Below are positions 8,453 to 17,237 of a stretch of DNA of 64,000 nucleotides, piece after piece; the stretch's first letter is position 1; every line of letters begins with the position of its first letter. The DNA is from Pseudophaeobacter profundi. Lineage in GTDB: Bacteria > Pseudomonadota > Alphaproteobacteria > Rhodobacterales > Rhodobacteraceae. The notes below the pieces were generated by a model. That model did no database searches. It saw only the letters and a program-made list of their open reading frames with translations, and was not told the origin of the DNA. The stretch is taken from contig NZ_JARJEF010000001.1 of assembly GCF_029697505.1 (NCBI RefSeq), positions 496,001-560,000 of the forward strand, in the 5' to 3' direction. The translations under genes and the position numbers were made by a program.

Positions 8453-10411
8453 TTACTTAACGGCACGACGCAGCCCTGTGTCAATCGAAACGGTGGCTTC
8501 CTCCGTCTCTGCCGAGGAAAGCTGACTGGTCTCTGTGCTCTGCCCCGGAATTGGTCGCGCTTCGGCCTCTGTTGGCAGGCCATCCGGGCCTGTCGATCGG
8601 TCCGATTGCTGCGACTGACCTGAGGCCATCCCCCACGCAGTCACGACCTTGCGCATTTCCGACAACAGAACTGATTTTTTCACCGGTTTGGCGATATAGC
8701 CCGAGGCCCCAAGAGCCAGATATCGCTCGCGATCTTCTGCCCCGGCATTCGCCGTCAGCATAATCACTGGCGTAGCAGCAATATGCCCGCCACGCCGGGC
8801 CATTTCCATCAAGGTCTCGCCGCCATCCATCACCGGCATTTTCATATCCAGAAGCACCAGATCAACCGGCCGCTGTTCCAGACAGTCCAGCGCCTCGACA
8901 CCATTGCCGGCCTCCAATATTTCAAAATCCCCCTTCTTGAGAAAGGCCCGCACCACCATCCGGTTTGATCGGGTGTCATCAACCAGCAGGATGGATTTGA
9001 TCCCAAGATCTCGCACCAGCTCTTGCAGTTCATCCCTGCTGGGAGGCGCAGCCGCGCCGCTGGGCCGCTCGGTCTCAAGCGGTACATCTGCCTCTTCCAG
9101 AACCTTGATCTGACAGGTCACTGTAAAACAACTGCCCTTGGACGGCGTGGAAACAACCGTGATATCCCCGCCCATCATACGGGCAAAACGGCGCGCAATC
9201 GCCAAGCCCAGCCCTGTGCCCGGAACCGTGGGGGCGTCTTTATCCTCGACGCGGTAGAACTCCGTAAACAGCTTGCCAAGCTGATCTGCCGCGATCCCCC
9301 GCCCCGTGTCGCAGACTTCGATTGCCAGCAGCGTCTCCCCTCGGACCAGCGCGCCGCTCGCCTTGACAGAGACGTAGCCGGTTTCAGTGAATTTAATCGC
9401 ATTGGAAACAAGGTTCCCAATTACCTGACGTAGGCGCAACGCATCAAATTCGGCATAGGCTGGCAGGCCTTCACCGATTGCAACATCGAGCCGCAGCCCC
9501 TTTGCATCCGCCGCCGCGCGAAACACCTCTACCGCGCTGGCGATTTCCAGCTTGGGGGCTGCGGCAGCCAGGCTCACTTCGATATGGCCGGCCTCAACCT
9601 TGGCATGGTCCAGAACATCGTCCAGAATCCCGGTCAGCGCCTGGGCTGACTTGCGCAACAAAATGGTGCGCTCACGCCGGGTCTCTGTATCGGTATCTTC
9701 CTCATCGATGAGTTCAGACATGCCGCAAATCGCGTTCAGAGGCGTGCGGATTTCGTGGCTCATCGCCGCCAGAAAGCGGCTCTTGGCACGGCTACCGGCC
9801 TCGGCTGCGCTAAGCGCTACGCGCAGCCGTCTGGTCAGCCTGTGCAGCACCCACATGCTATGGGCAACATACCCGGCCCCCAAAATCATGATAATCAACG
9901 CGATGACAAATTCCATCGGGCTGGCAAAGGAGTACAGGAAATTGATGATCATGAAACCCACAGCGCAGATAATCGGCACCGCAGTCAAAAGGCCAAACAG
10001 CATCCATTCGGAGCGCGCAACAACGCTATGATTGAGAGCAATGATCAGCAACATCGTGCCGGCCAGCTTGGGAAAGGGCTCTGGCTGCAAGAACAAAAGC
10101 ACCGGAATCGCGTTGAAGACCCAGATCCCGACAAAGGCAGAGCCAAGCAACAGCACAACCCCGCCAGGCGTGACCTCACGCTCCAGCTTGCGATAGGCAA
10201 AAATACCGATCACTTCGATCACGCAAAGGCAGGCATAGATAGCACAAACCGTCACAAAAGGCAGGTAATACAGGGACAAAACCGAGACGAGCGTGATGGA
10301 GGCAAACCGAGATGGCAGGTCGCCACGTACAAGCCGGTTCTGTGCCGCAACCGAAGCCTTCAAATCGGCTGGTAAATCAAACATGCGCATCATCCCCGAA
10401 GCGTCATTCAC
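8453..10411 (-). CDS. Membrane hybrid histidine kinase with receiver domain
   Basis: About 652 residues. The N-terminal 35-190 region is a bundle of six or seven hydrophobic helices with no obvious periplasmic domain. Then come HisKA with H219 in MSHEIRTPLNAI, the ATP-binding domain (N-box LRQVIGNLVSNAIKF, G-boxes CDTGRGIA and GTGLGLAIA), and a receiver domain (about 472-590) with phospho-acceptor D522 in LVLLDMKMP and Lys in GYIAKP. No HPt or output domain is present, so phosphate must pass to an external HPt protein. Start choice is uncertain: the GTG at 10411 follows AAGGA; ATGs at 10393, 10390 and 10384 are alternatives. The luxI gene is next downstream. Confidence 0.88.
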   Translation of the reverse strand: MNDASGMMRMFDLPADLKASVAAQNRLVRGDLPSRFASITLVSVLSLYYLPFVTVCAIYACLCVIEVIGIFAYRKLEREVTPGGVVLLLGSAFVGIWVFNAIPVLLFLQPEPFPKLAGTMLLIIALNHSVVARSEWMLFGLLTAVPIICAVGFMIINFLYSFASPMEFVIALIIMILGAGYVAHSMWVLHRLTRRLRVALSAAEAGSRAKSRFLAAMSHEIRTPLNAICGMSELIDEEDTDTETRRERTILLRKSAQALTGILDDVLDHAKVEAGHIEVSLAAAAPKLEIASAVEVFRAAADAKGLRLDVAIGEGLPAYAEFDALRLRQVIGNLVSNAIKFTETGYVSVKASGALVRGETLLAIEVCDTGRGIAADQLGKLFTEFYRVEDKDAPTVPGTGLGLAIARRFARMMGGDITVVSTPSKGSCFTVTCQIKVLEEADVPLETERPSGAAAPPSRDELQELVRDLGIKSILLVDDTRSNRMVVRAFLKKGDFEILEAGNGVEALDCLEQRPVDLVLLDMKMPVMDGGETLMEMARRGGHIAATPVIMLTANAGAEDRERYLALGASGYIAKPVKKSVLLSEMRKVVTAWGMASGQSQQSDRSTGPDGLPTEAEARPIPGQSTETSQLSSAETEEATVSIDTGLRRAVK

Positions 10412-10651
10412 GTCGTCCTTTTTTCTCGCTGAACGGGCACCAAAGACACCCAATCACCGCCATCGCCTGAGCACGCGTATGGACGGTTCGGTACTTTCGC
10501 CTGAACATAAGGCCAAAAGATGGCGGTGGTTCGAAAGAATAGGATCGTATCTTGACAATTTATGCAAGTTTGAAGGCATTTCCCCGCAAAAGCCCAGTGT
10601 TCAGACACGGGATGCACAATGAACAGGCAGAGCCAGGATTCCAGTGCCCCG

Positions 10652-11341
10652 CTATATTTTCAGGCATCCTTCCGGCAGGCTGGTTGGGCCATAAAAGGCG
10701 GCTGGCTGCCCGGCGGCAACAGCCCAGACCCAGTTGCCATAGTCAAAATGCCACCATTCGCTTGCCAAATTGGTAAACCCGGCCTGAAACATCGCCTGGC
10801 ACAGTAGATGTCGGCGCTCGACCTCGGGGGATCCTACAGCGGCATCTGTCCAACTGCGCGCACTGGGTTCGTCAAAGCCGCTGCCCATAGGCAGGATTGC
10901 GCCGGTTTCATCCGCCAGTGTCACGTCGATAGCGCCGCCGGTGACATGCGGGCTGTGTCTTGTCTGACTATCCGAAGGTGGTGCCGCAAACTGCATGGTA
11001 ATTTGGTCAATCTCCGGGGCGCTGGCCTCTGGATGGCGCGCAGCAACATCGCTTCGGATCTTTTGGTACAGGGCCTGCTGCAGGGCTTTGGAGCGCCACC
11101 CATCCAGCAGGACCAGCCGATACCCCGGCGGCAAGGCCCGCGCCGCCATGCGCAAACGATCATAGACCCCGGCACGCACCCAGACATCTGGCAGGGCATT
11201 GGGCAGGCCATCGGCATGGTAAACGGGGCGCGTCAGCCAGGCTGCACAACCGGAGGTGGGGACAAGCACTTCGCCGTTCTCAGCGATGTTGAGCCGCGCC
11301 GCGGCCTCCCAGTTCAGAACATTTGGCTGTGGTTTAGACAT
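10652..11341 (-). CDS. VanX/DdpX-type D-alanyl-D-alanine dipeptidase
   Basis: A 229-residue M15D zinc peptidase. All active-site positions known from VanX are visible: R83 in LLDGWRSK, zinc ligands H132 and D139 in SPHVTGGAID, catalytic E195 and zinc ligand H198 in SEWWHFDYG. No signal peptide is seen, so it works in the cytoplasm on imported or recycled D-Ala-D-Ala, releasing D-alanine. Its ATG directly abuts the stop of dctM, so it is the last gene of a TRAP operon. There is no VanH/VanA-like ligase nearby, which argues for nutrient use rather than glycopeptide resistance. E. coli pairs DdpX with a dedicated importer in the same way. Confidence 0.88.
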   Translation of the reverse strand: MSKPQPNVLNWEAAARLNIAENGEVLVPTSGCAAWLTRPVYHADGLPNALPDVWVRAGVYDRLRMAARALPPGYRLVLLDGWRSKALQQALYQKIRSDVAARHPEASAPEIDQITMQFAAPPSDSQTRHSPHVTGGAIDVTLADETGAILPMGSGFDEPSARSWTDAAVGSPEVERRHLLCQAMFQAGFTNLASEWWHFDYGNWVWAVAAGQPAAFYGPTSLPEGCLKI

Positions 11342-12619
11342 TTAGTGCAACAATGTTGGCAGCCAGGTGGTAAGCCCGGGCACAAGAATGATGATCAACA
11401 GCACGCTCAGCGCCACCGCGATGAAGGGCCAGATCGCTACGAACAGACGGGCGATATCGACCTTGCCAACCGCAGAGGCGACAAAGATGCAGGCCCCCAT
11501 CGGCGGCGTAATCAGCGCGATGGTGATGTTCAGGGTGATGACAATGCCCAGATGCACCGGATCAATCCCCGTTACCTGGGCCACAGGCAAAAAGATCGGC
11601 GTCAACAGCATCAGCGCCGAGACTTCCTCCATGAACATGCCGGTGATGAAAGTCACAAATGAAATCGCGATCAGGGTTAGCGCCGGATTATCGGCAAAGG
11701 GCGCCAGGATATCGGCAAAGGCTTCGGGCGCATTGGCAAAGGCCAACTGCCACGAAATAATTGAGGAAATCGCGATGATGGCAAATACCGCCGAGGTCAG
11801 CATCGCCGTGTCTTTGAAAGACATCCAAAGACTGCGCAGGTTCAGATTGCCCGACATCACCCCCCAGATTGCCACATAGGCCACGGTCAAGGCGCCGGAT
11901 TCCGTCGGCGTCACCACGCCAAATACAATCCCCGCGACAATGATCAGCGGCGCGATCAGGGCCGGTAACGCGGCATAGGCCGCACAGAGAATTTCGCTAA
12001 AGCGCGCAGGTTTGTCCAGTTTTTCAACATTATAGATGCGCGCATAGACAACGTTCATCGCCATGAATGCGCCACCCAGCGCCAACCCCGGCAATACCCC
12101 ACCAAGAAACAGCGCCCCAACAGAGGTTCCGGTTTGGCTGGCATAGAGGATCATAAAGATCGACGGCGGAATAATCGGCCCGATCAATGAACTGGCAGCG
12201 GTCAGCCCCGCCGCATAGGTGCCGGGAAACCCGGCCTTACGCATTCCCGGCACCAGCAGAGTGCCCAGCGCCGAGGTATCGGCCACGGCAGAGCCGTTGA
12301 TGCCGGCAAAAAAAACACTGGCCACGACATTCACATGGCCCAGACCACCGCGCAGATGCCCTACAAGGCGCGTTGCAAGGTTCAATAGCCGTGGCGTCAT
12401 ATTGCCATTGTTCATCAGGTTCCCTGCCAGAATGAACAGCGGAATGGCCATCAGGGAAAACACATCAATGCCGCCAAAGGCCTGCTGCGGCATGATGCGG
12501 CTCATCTGTTCAAAGCCCACAAAGGAGAATCCGATCACCGCAGTGGTCATCAGGCTGAGGAAAAGCGGCATCCCAATGATCACATTGAGCAGCATCACAG
12601 CAAGCATGGTGGCAATCAT
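11342..12619 (-). CDS. dctM: TRAP transporter large permease DctM (second system)
   Basis: A 425-residue polytopic protein with DctM landmarks: INGSAVADTSALGTLLVPGM and SLIGPIIPPSIFMILYASQTGTS in the first half, ALITPPMGACIFVASAVGKV near the end. Its ATG overlaps the dctQ stop by four bases (ATGA) and its stop touches the dipeptidase start, so the operon is dctP-dctQ-dctM-dipeptidase. It differs clearly from the DctM at 5.5-6.8 kb, so the two systems are not a recent duplication. Confidence 0.92.
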   Translation of the reverse strand: MIATMLAVMLLNVIIGMPLFLSLMTTAVIGFSFVGFEQMSRIMPQQAFGGIDVFSLMAIPLFILAGNLMNNGNMTPRLLNLATRLVGHLRGGLGHVNVVASVFFAGINGSAVADTSALGTLLVPGMRKAGFPGTYAAGLTAASSLIGPIIPPSIFMILYASQTGTSVGALFLGGVLPGLALGGAFMAMNVVYARIYNVEKLDKPARFSEILCAAYAALPALIAPLIIVAGIVFGVVTPTESGALTVAYVAIWGVMSGNLNLRSLWMSFKDTAMLTSAVFAIIAISSIISWQLAFANAPEAFADILAPFADNPALTLIAISFVTFITGMFMEEVSALMLLTPIFLPVAQVTGIDPVHLGIVITLNITIALITPPMGACIFVASAVGKVDIARLFVAIWPFIAVALSVLLIIILVPGLTTWLPTLLH

Positions 12620-13101
12620 TCGTCATCCTCGACGGTCTGGGCGCGCATTGGCTTGGGGCCATTCAGCAGCGCCAGAAGGAAAAGCAGCCCAAAGCCAACC
12701 GGCAGGATCGCCACCGGGATAGAGCGCGAAATCTGCAGACCCGGCGTTTTGAAGAAGCCGACGCTGCCAACATATTCATAGGAAAACCAAGTCATTGCCC
12801 CCGTCAGCGCCAGGGTCAACAGCCATTGATACCAAACGATCACTCGTTTGATCGGCGCCGGAACACGGTTTTCCAGGATCGCAACACGCATATGCGCGCC
12901 TTCAATCCAGACCGCACCCATCCCCAGCATCGCAGCCCCGATGATGCAATAGCGGGCCAGTTCATCAAACCAGATCGGCGAAGCGCCAAGGAAATAGCGC
13001 GCCCCCACCCCATAAAGGATGAACACCGTCACCCAAGCGATGAGCAGCGTTGACACGCCTATTGAAAGGCGTGCCAGCAATTTTTGCAAAGCGACGATCA
13101 T
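12616..13101 (-). CDS. dctQ: TRAP transporter small permease DctQ (second system)
   Basis: A 161-residue four-helix membrane protein of normal DctQ size, with the conserved amphipathic LGASPIWFDELARYCIIGAA region that places a Trp and acidic residues at the membrane face. The ATG overlaps the dctP stop by one base (TAATG) and the stop overlaps dctM by four, so translation of the three transporter genes is coupled. In contrast to the first system there is no hairpin between the binding-protein gene and the permease genes. Confidence 0.88.
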   Translation of the reverse strand: MIVALQKLLARLSIGVSTLLIAWVTVFILYGVGARYFLGASPIWFDELARYCIIGAAMLGMGAVWIEGAHMRVAILENRVPAPIKRVIVWYQWLLTLALTGAMTWFSYEYVGSVGFFKTPGLQISRSIPVAILPVGFGLLFLLALLNGPKPMRAQTVEDDE

Positions 13102-14108
13102 TACTTGATCAGGTCAGACTTGCCGAGATCCGCGAAGGCGGCTTCCAGGAAGCTCTTGTCGATGTCCTGGGTGCCAAGCCATGTGATAAAGCCGGGCTGA
13201 CCGATTTTCTGGAATTCTGCCATGGCCTCGGCGGTGGGGGTGATCACCTCGACGCCATTTTGCGACAGCCATTCTACCCGACCTTCGACATTGGCCTGCA
13301 CGTCATCGCGTGTCAGCGCGTTGGCCTCAACCACCGCCTCTTCCAGGATTGTGCGCTCTTCGTCGGAAAGACCTGCCAGCCATGTGCCATTGGCGGTCAA
13401 GAACTGCATGGAATACTGGATATTGGCGCGGGTCATATAGCCCTGCACCTCGTTCAAGGATCCGATAATGATATAGAGCGGCGGGTTCATCTGCCCGTCG
13501 ACAACCCCGGTTTGCAGCGCGTTATAAACTTCGGTCCATGGAATTGGCGTGCCGGATGCGCCCATGGCTTCATACAGCGCCACCTGCGACGGATCCATCG
13601 CGCGGAACTTCATGCCGTCAAAATCGGCGGGCGAATGGATCGGCTTGTCTGTGCTGGTGAACGCGAGGAAACCGCCCTCTTCCACCACGGCCAGGATTTC
13701 CGACCCGCCGGTGCGCTCGGCAAAGGCCTCTTCGACCATGCCCCAGTATTTGCCGTCATCAAAGAAGCTGCGGGCCTCTTCGGGGCTGGTGAACATGAAG
13801 GGCGTGTTGGAAACGAAGACCTCTGGCACCACCGGTGACACACCGGCAAAGCTGGCGATGTTCAACATCGGCGAGGCCAGCGTGTTTTCCATGCGCTCCT
13901 GCTCTTCGCCCAGCTGCGAGTTGGCAAACAGCTCCAGTTCGATATCCGTCTTGGCTTCGACGATCTCTTCCAGTTTGGTAGCAAAGAAATGCACCGCGTT
14001 CTTTTCGGCGTCTGGGGGACCGTTGTAGCCAAGTTTGATGGCGTCAGCCTGGGCGGCAACCGCAGTGCTGGACAGCAAAGCGGCAAGGGCGAGAGACTTG
14101 AATTTCAT
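13101..14108 (-). CDS. dctP: TRAP transporter substrate-binding protein DctP (second system)
   Basis: A 335-residue periplasmic protein. The signal peptide MKFKSLALAALLSSTAVAAQ is cleaved before or after ADA. The DctP core shows GMKFRAMDPSQVALYEAMGA with the substrate-carboxylate Arg, and the second-lobe ALQTGVVDGQMNP motif. AGGAAG lies upstream of the ATG at 14108; a frame extension to 14174 is not needed. It leads the operon ending in the D-Ala-D-Ala dipeptidase and diverges from an RpiR-type regulator, so D-Ala-D-Ala or a muropeptide-derived ligand is a reasonable guess. Confidence 0.9.
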   Translation of the reverse strand: MKFKSLALAALLSSTAVAAQADAIKLGYNGPPDAEKNAVHFFATKLEEIVEAKTDIELELFANSQLGEEQERMENTLASPMLNIASFAGVSPVVPEVFVSNTPFMFTSPEEARSFFDDGKYWGMVEEAFAERTGGSEILAVVEEGGFLAFTSTDKPIHSPADFDGMKFRAMDPSQVALYEAMGASGTPIPWTEVYNALQTGVVDGQMNPPLYIIIGSLNEVQGYMTRANIQYSMQFLTANGTWLAGLSDEERTILEEAVVEANALTRDDVQANVEGRVEWLSQNGVEVITPTAEAMAEFQKIGQPGFITWLGTQDIDKSFLEAAFADLGKSDLIK

Positions 14109-14223
14109 TTCAGAAACCTTCCTGTTGAGCGATATATGATCTGCCGCCAACGCGTGACCTCCTCGGCACTTCACTGTGTTGCCTTAGTGGCGGCACGCGT
14201 TTCGGGCGATACCTTGGAATAGA

Positions 14224-14287
14224 AAAGTTTGAAAATGTTATCAAGCAAACATCTTTATAAAAAAAGTTTGCTGGAAAACATTTGCTG
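14224..14287. promoter_or_regulatory. Candidate operator region for the divergent RpiR regulator
   Basis: An AT-rich block between dctP and the regulator gene. AAAGTTTG occurs twice (14224-14231 and 14263-14270), TTTGCTG twice (14267-14273 and 14281-14287), and GCAAAC/GTTTGC form a six-base inverted pair (14245-14250, 14266-14271). Such repeats fit a dimeric regulator acting on a shared control region; the assignment to the neighbouring RpiR protein is inference. Confidence 0.45.
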
Positions 14288-14358
14288 TTATACAGTTGAA
14301 TATACTAATAAATTACATGTGATGAAACAGTAAGCACAGGGGAAGAAGGGGGCGAAAG

Positions 14359-15222
14359 GTGCAGGAAGAGCAGGATCTATTGGCCAATGCCATCGCCAAG
14401 GCAGAATCAAAGCTCACCCAAAAAGAGAAGCGGATCGCGGCCTATTTCCTGGCGCGCCCAGATGCGGTGATTGTCGAAAAGAACGCTGACATTGCCAAGA
14501 AACTTGACCTGAGCACCATGACGCTGACCCGGTTTTTCCGCAAAATCGGCTTCACCGACACAGCTGATGCGCGCGCACAGTCCATCCAGAACACCTATAG
14601 GCCAGGGAATGACCGCGTCGACAAACGGTTTGAAGATAGTTTTTCGCGCCCCAGCTCTGAAAAGGCCATAAAGGATCTTCAGCTAAGCCGGGCCTCTGTT
14701 GAGGCCGCCTTTGAACTGCGTGGCAGCGCCCTCTGGGAACAGATCGTCGAATTGGTTGCGCACTCGGATGCGGTGCATGTAACCGGCTTTCAAACCATGC
14801 ATTTCCTTGCCGACGGTTTTTTCCGCCGCCTGTCCTATCTGCGCAACAAGGTTCACCTCGAAGATGGGATCGACGGCGTCTATGCCGGCTTGCTGCCAGA
14901 GCCCGGCGAACGGGTTGCGCTGATCATGATGGATGTCTACCGCTACGGGGCGCATGGCCCCCGCCTGGCGGCACTCGCCCAAGAGCGTGGCATTGATGTC
15001 ATTGTATTAGCGGACGAATTTTGCGACTGGGCTGGCGGCATCACGCCCTATGTCCTGCGCTACCCGGCAGAGACCCACTTTTTCCTGGCGATGCCGCAAG
15101 GCATTACCACCGGGCTGAACCTGCTGCTGCAGGATGTCAGCGCCAGCCTTGGGGATACCGCCGGACGCCGGGTCAAAAAACTGTCCGAGGCACAGGATTA
15201 TTTTGGCCTGTTCCTGGACTAG
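14359..15222 (+). CDS. RpiR/MurR-family transcriptional regulator
   Basis: A 287-residue regulator with an N-terminal helix-turn-helix domain of about 80 residues (KLTQKEKRIAAYFLARPDAV and LDLSTMTLTRFFRKIGF are typical of RpiR) and a C-terminal SIS sugar-isomerase-fold domain (about 120-270) that normally binds a phosphosugar. The start is GTG at 14359 behind a purine-rich GGAAGAAGGGGGCGAAAG leader. It diverges from the second TRAP/dipeptidase operon across a repeat-rich control region and most likely regulates it. Family members such as MurR respond to MurNAc-6-phosphate, which would fit a wall-fragment theme; the effector here is unknown. Confidence 0.87.
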   Translation: MQEEQDLLANAIAKAESKLTQKEKRIAAYFLARPDAVIVEKNADIAKKLDLSTMTLTRFFRKIGFTDTADARAQSIQNTYRPGNDRVDKRFEDSFSRPSSEKAIKDLQLSRASVEAAFELRGSALWEQIVELVAHSDAVHVTGFQTMHFLADGFFRRLSYLRNKVHLEDGIDGVYAGLLPEPGERVALIMMDVYRYGAHGPRLAALAQERGIDVIVLADEFCDWAGGITPYVLRYPAETHFFLAMPQGITTGLNLLLQDVSASLGDTAGRRVKKLSEAQDYFGLFLD

Positions 15223-15390
15223 CTGCCACCGCTCCAACTGCACCGGAACCGACCCAGTAAATGCCTAATATTTAGTCAGCAATGGTCAAAATCTGACGGC
15301 GGGCCACCGGGGCTGCCGATGATCCGGGCTTTGTGACCCAAAACACCGCCAAAGCCTTGTGTTGCGCGGGTTTTCAGATTTCCTTTTCAC

Positions 15391-17139
15391 ATGCCTAACG
15401 ACCAGACAGATGCATTCTCAAACCGGTTGGCGGCGCTGATACGGCAGATCTATCCTGATATGGATGCCGCAGCGCTTTCCAGCAAAATTATCGCCGCCTT
15501 CTGGCCCGACAATACACATCGTCGCAAACGTGGGCGGCGGCCAAGCAACAATCTGTGGACGGAACGCGACGCGCTGCTGATCACCTATGGCAACTCCATC
15601 CTGGATGGTGCCCATAAACCACTGGATCTTCTGCATGATTTCCTGCTTCGCCGGATGAACGGGGTCGTCAACGGGGTACATATCCTGCCGTTCTTTCCCT
15701 TCACCTCTGATGATGGCTTTGCGGTGTCGGATTTTCGCACCGTGAACCCTCAGCTGGGGGATTGGCCGGATATCAACCGGATCGGCAAAGATTTTCACCT
15801 GATGTCCGATCTGGTGCTGAACCATGTCTCCAGCCAGGGAAGCTGGTTCAACAGCTACCGTCAGCGCCAGGCGCCCTATGCGGATTTCTTCTTCGAAGCC
15901 TCGCCGATGGATGACCTGCGCGCGGTGGTTCGCCCCCGCACAACGCCGCTGCTGCAAGAGGTCGAAACAGCCAATGGCCCGCGCCATGTTTGGTGCACCT
16001 TCAGCCATGACCAGATTGATCTCGACTTTGGTAACCCCGAGGTCCTGCTAGAATTCCTGCGAATTATCCGCCTGCATGTGGACAACGACGTGCGAACCAT
16101 CCGCCTGGATGCAATTGCATTTTTATGGAAAGAGGTTGGCACCGCCTCGATCCATTTGCCCCAGACCCATGCGATTGTGCAACTGATGCGGCTCTTGTGC
16201 GACTACGCCACCGAAACCATTATCCTGTTGACCGAAACCAATGTGCCAAAGGCGGAAAATCTCAGCTATTTTGGCAACCGCAATGAAGCCCACGCGATCT
16301 ATAACTTCCCGCTGCCGCCCTTGATTCTACATGCGGTCCTGTCCGGGTCTGCTCAGTATTTGCGCCGCTGGCAGAGCGGCATGCCCCCAGCCCAGCTGGG
16401 ATGCGCCTATCTGAATTTCACTGCCAGCCACGATGGGATTGGTATGCGCCCAGTCGAAGGCATCCTGCCAGACCGGGAGCAGGAAAAGATGCTTGATACG
16501 ATCAAGCAGACCGGCGGGCTGGTCTCGATGCGGGCCTTGCCGGACGGAGGCGAGGCACCTTATGAAATCAACACCACCTTCTTTGAGGCAACCCGGCAGA
16601 CATTTTCGGGCGAAGACGACCACCACTTTGATCGGTTCTTATGTTCGCAAACGATCGTGATGTCGCTAGAAGGGATCCCGGCATTCTACATTCACGCGAT
16701 GCTGGCCACGCCCAATGATCACGATCAGGTCGCGCGGCGCGGGATGAACCGTGCGATCAACCGGCACCGTTGGGATTACCCAACGCTGAACGCCCTGCTG
16801 GATGACCCCAGTTCCTTGCAGGCACGGGTTCTGGCGGCGCTGTCAGACCGGTTGAAGATCAGGGCCAGGCAACCCGCCTTTCACCCCAATGCGACCCAGT
16901 TCACCATGCCGCTGGACAACAAGATCTTTGGCGTCTGGCGGCAAAGCCTGGATCGGCATCAGTCGATCTTTGCGCTGCACAATGTCAGCGACCAGCCCAC
17001 AACCCTGCCGCATATGTCGATGAACCTGATCGAGGATGAAACCTGGGTTGATCTGCTGACCGGAGAGGAAGTCGATATGAAGCAGGACGCGCTGGTTCTT
17101 TCGCCCTATCAATGTCGCTGGATCACCAACCGGGGCTAG
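15391..17139 (+). CDS. GH13_18 glycoside phosphorylase, probably glucosylglycerate phosphorylase
   Basis: A 582-residue cytoplasmic enzyme of the sucrose-phosphorylase subgroup of GH13. Visible active-site elements are VNGVHILPFFPFTSDDGF, the nucleophile D240 in TIRLDAIAFLWKE, acid/base E282 in LLTETNVP, and H347-D348 in FTASHDGIG. The length fits glucosylglycerate phosphorylases such as E. coli YcjM, and the neighbouring convergent genes for glucosyl-3-phosphoglycerate synthase and phosphatase favour that substrate over sucrose. It would split glucosylglycerate with phosphate to glucose-1-phosphate and glycerate. No good Shine-Dalgarno precedes the ATG (TTTCCTTTTCAC), so translation may be weak or leader-dependent. 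Confidence 0.8.
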   Translation: MPNDQTDAFSNRLAALIRQIYPDMDAAALSSKIIAAFWPDNTHRRKRGRRPSNNLWTERDALLITYGNSILDGAHKPLDLLHDFLLRRMNGVVNGVHILPFFPFTSDDGFAVSDFRTVNPQLGDWPDINRIGKDFHLMSDLVLNHVSSQGSWFNSYRQRQAPYADFFFEASPMDDLRAVVRPRTTPLLQEVETANGPRHVWCTFSHDQIDLDFGNPEVLLEFLRIIRLHVDNDVRTIRLDAIAFLWKEVGTASIHLPQTHAIVQLMRLLCDYATETIILLTETNVPKAENLSYFGNRNEAHAIYNFPLPPLILHAVLSGSAQYLRRWQSGMPPAQLGCAYLNFTASHDGIGMRPVEGILPDREQEKMLDTIKQTGGLVSMRALPDGGEAPYEINTTFFEATRQTFSGEDDHHFDRFLCSQTIVMSLEGIPAFYIHAMLATPNDHDQVARRGMNRAINRHRWDYPTLNALLDDPSSLQARVLAALSDRLKIRARQPAFHPNATQFTMPLDNKIFGVWRQSLDRHQSIFALHNVSDQPTTLPHMSMNLIEDETWVDLLTGEEVDMKQDALVLSPYQCRWITNRG

Positions 17140-17237
17140 CGCGACGCGCCGTCACCTGCATTGACACCACACGCGCGGTCGTTTTTCGTGTGCATGTTCC
17201 GCACATCCAAACCCGGTGCGCATATTGCGCAACAGGC

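Noticed and set aside
10652-11341. Glycopeptide-resistance function for the VanX-like gene
   Set aside because: No VanH, VanA or VanS/R partners are present and the gene is fused by position to a TRAP importer operon, which favours nutrient use.
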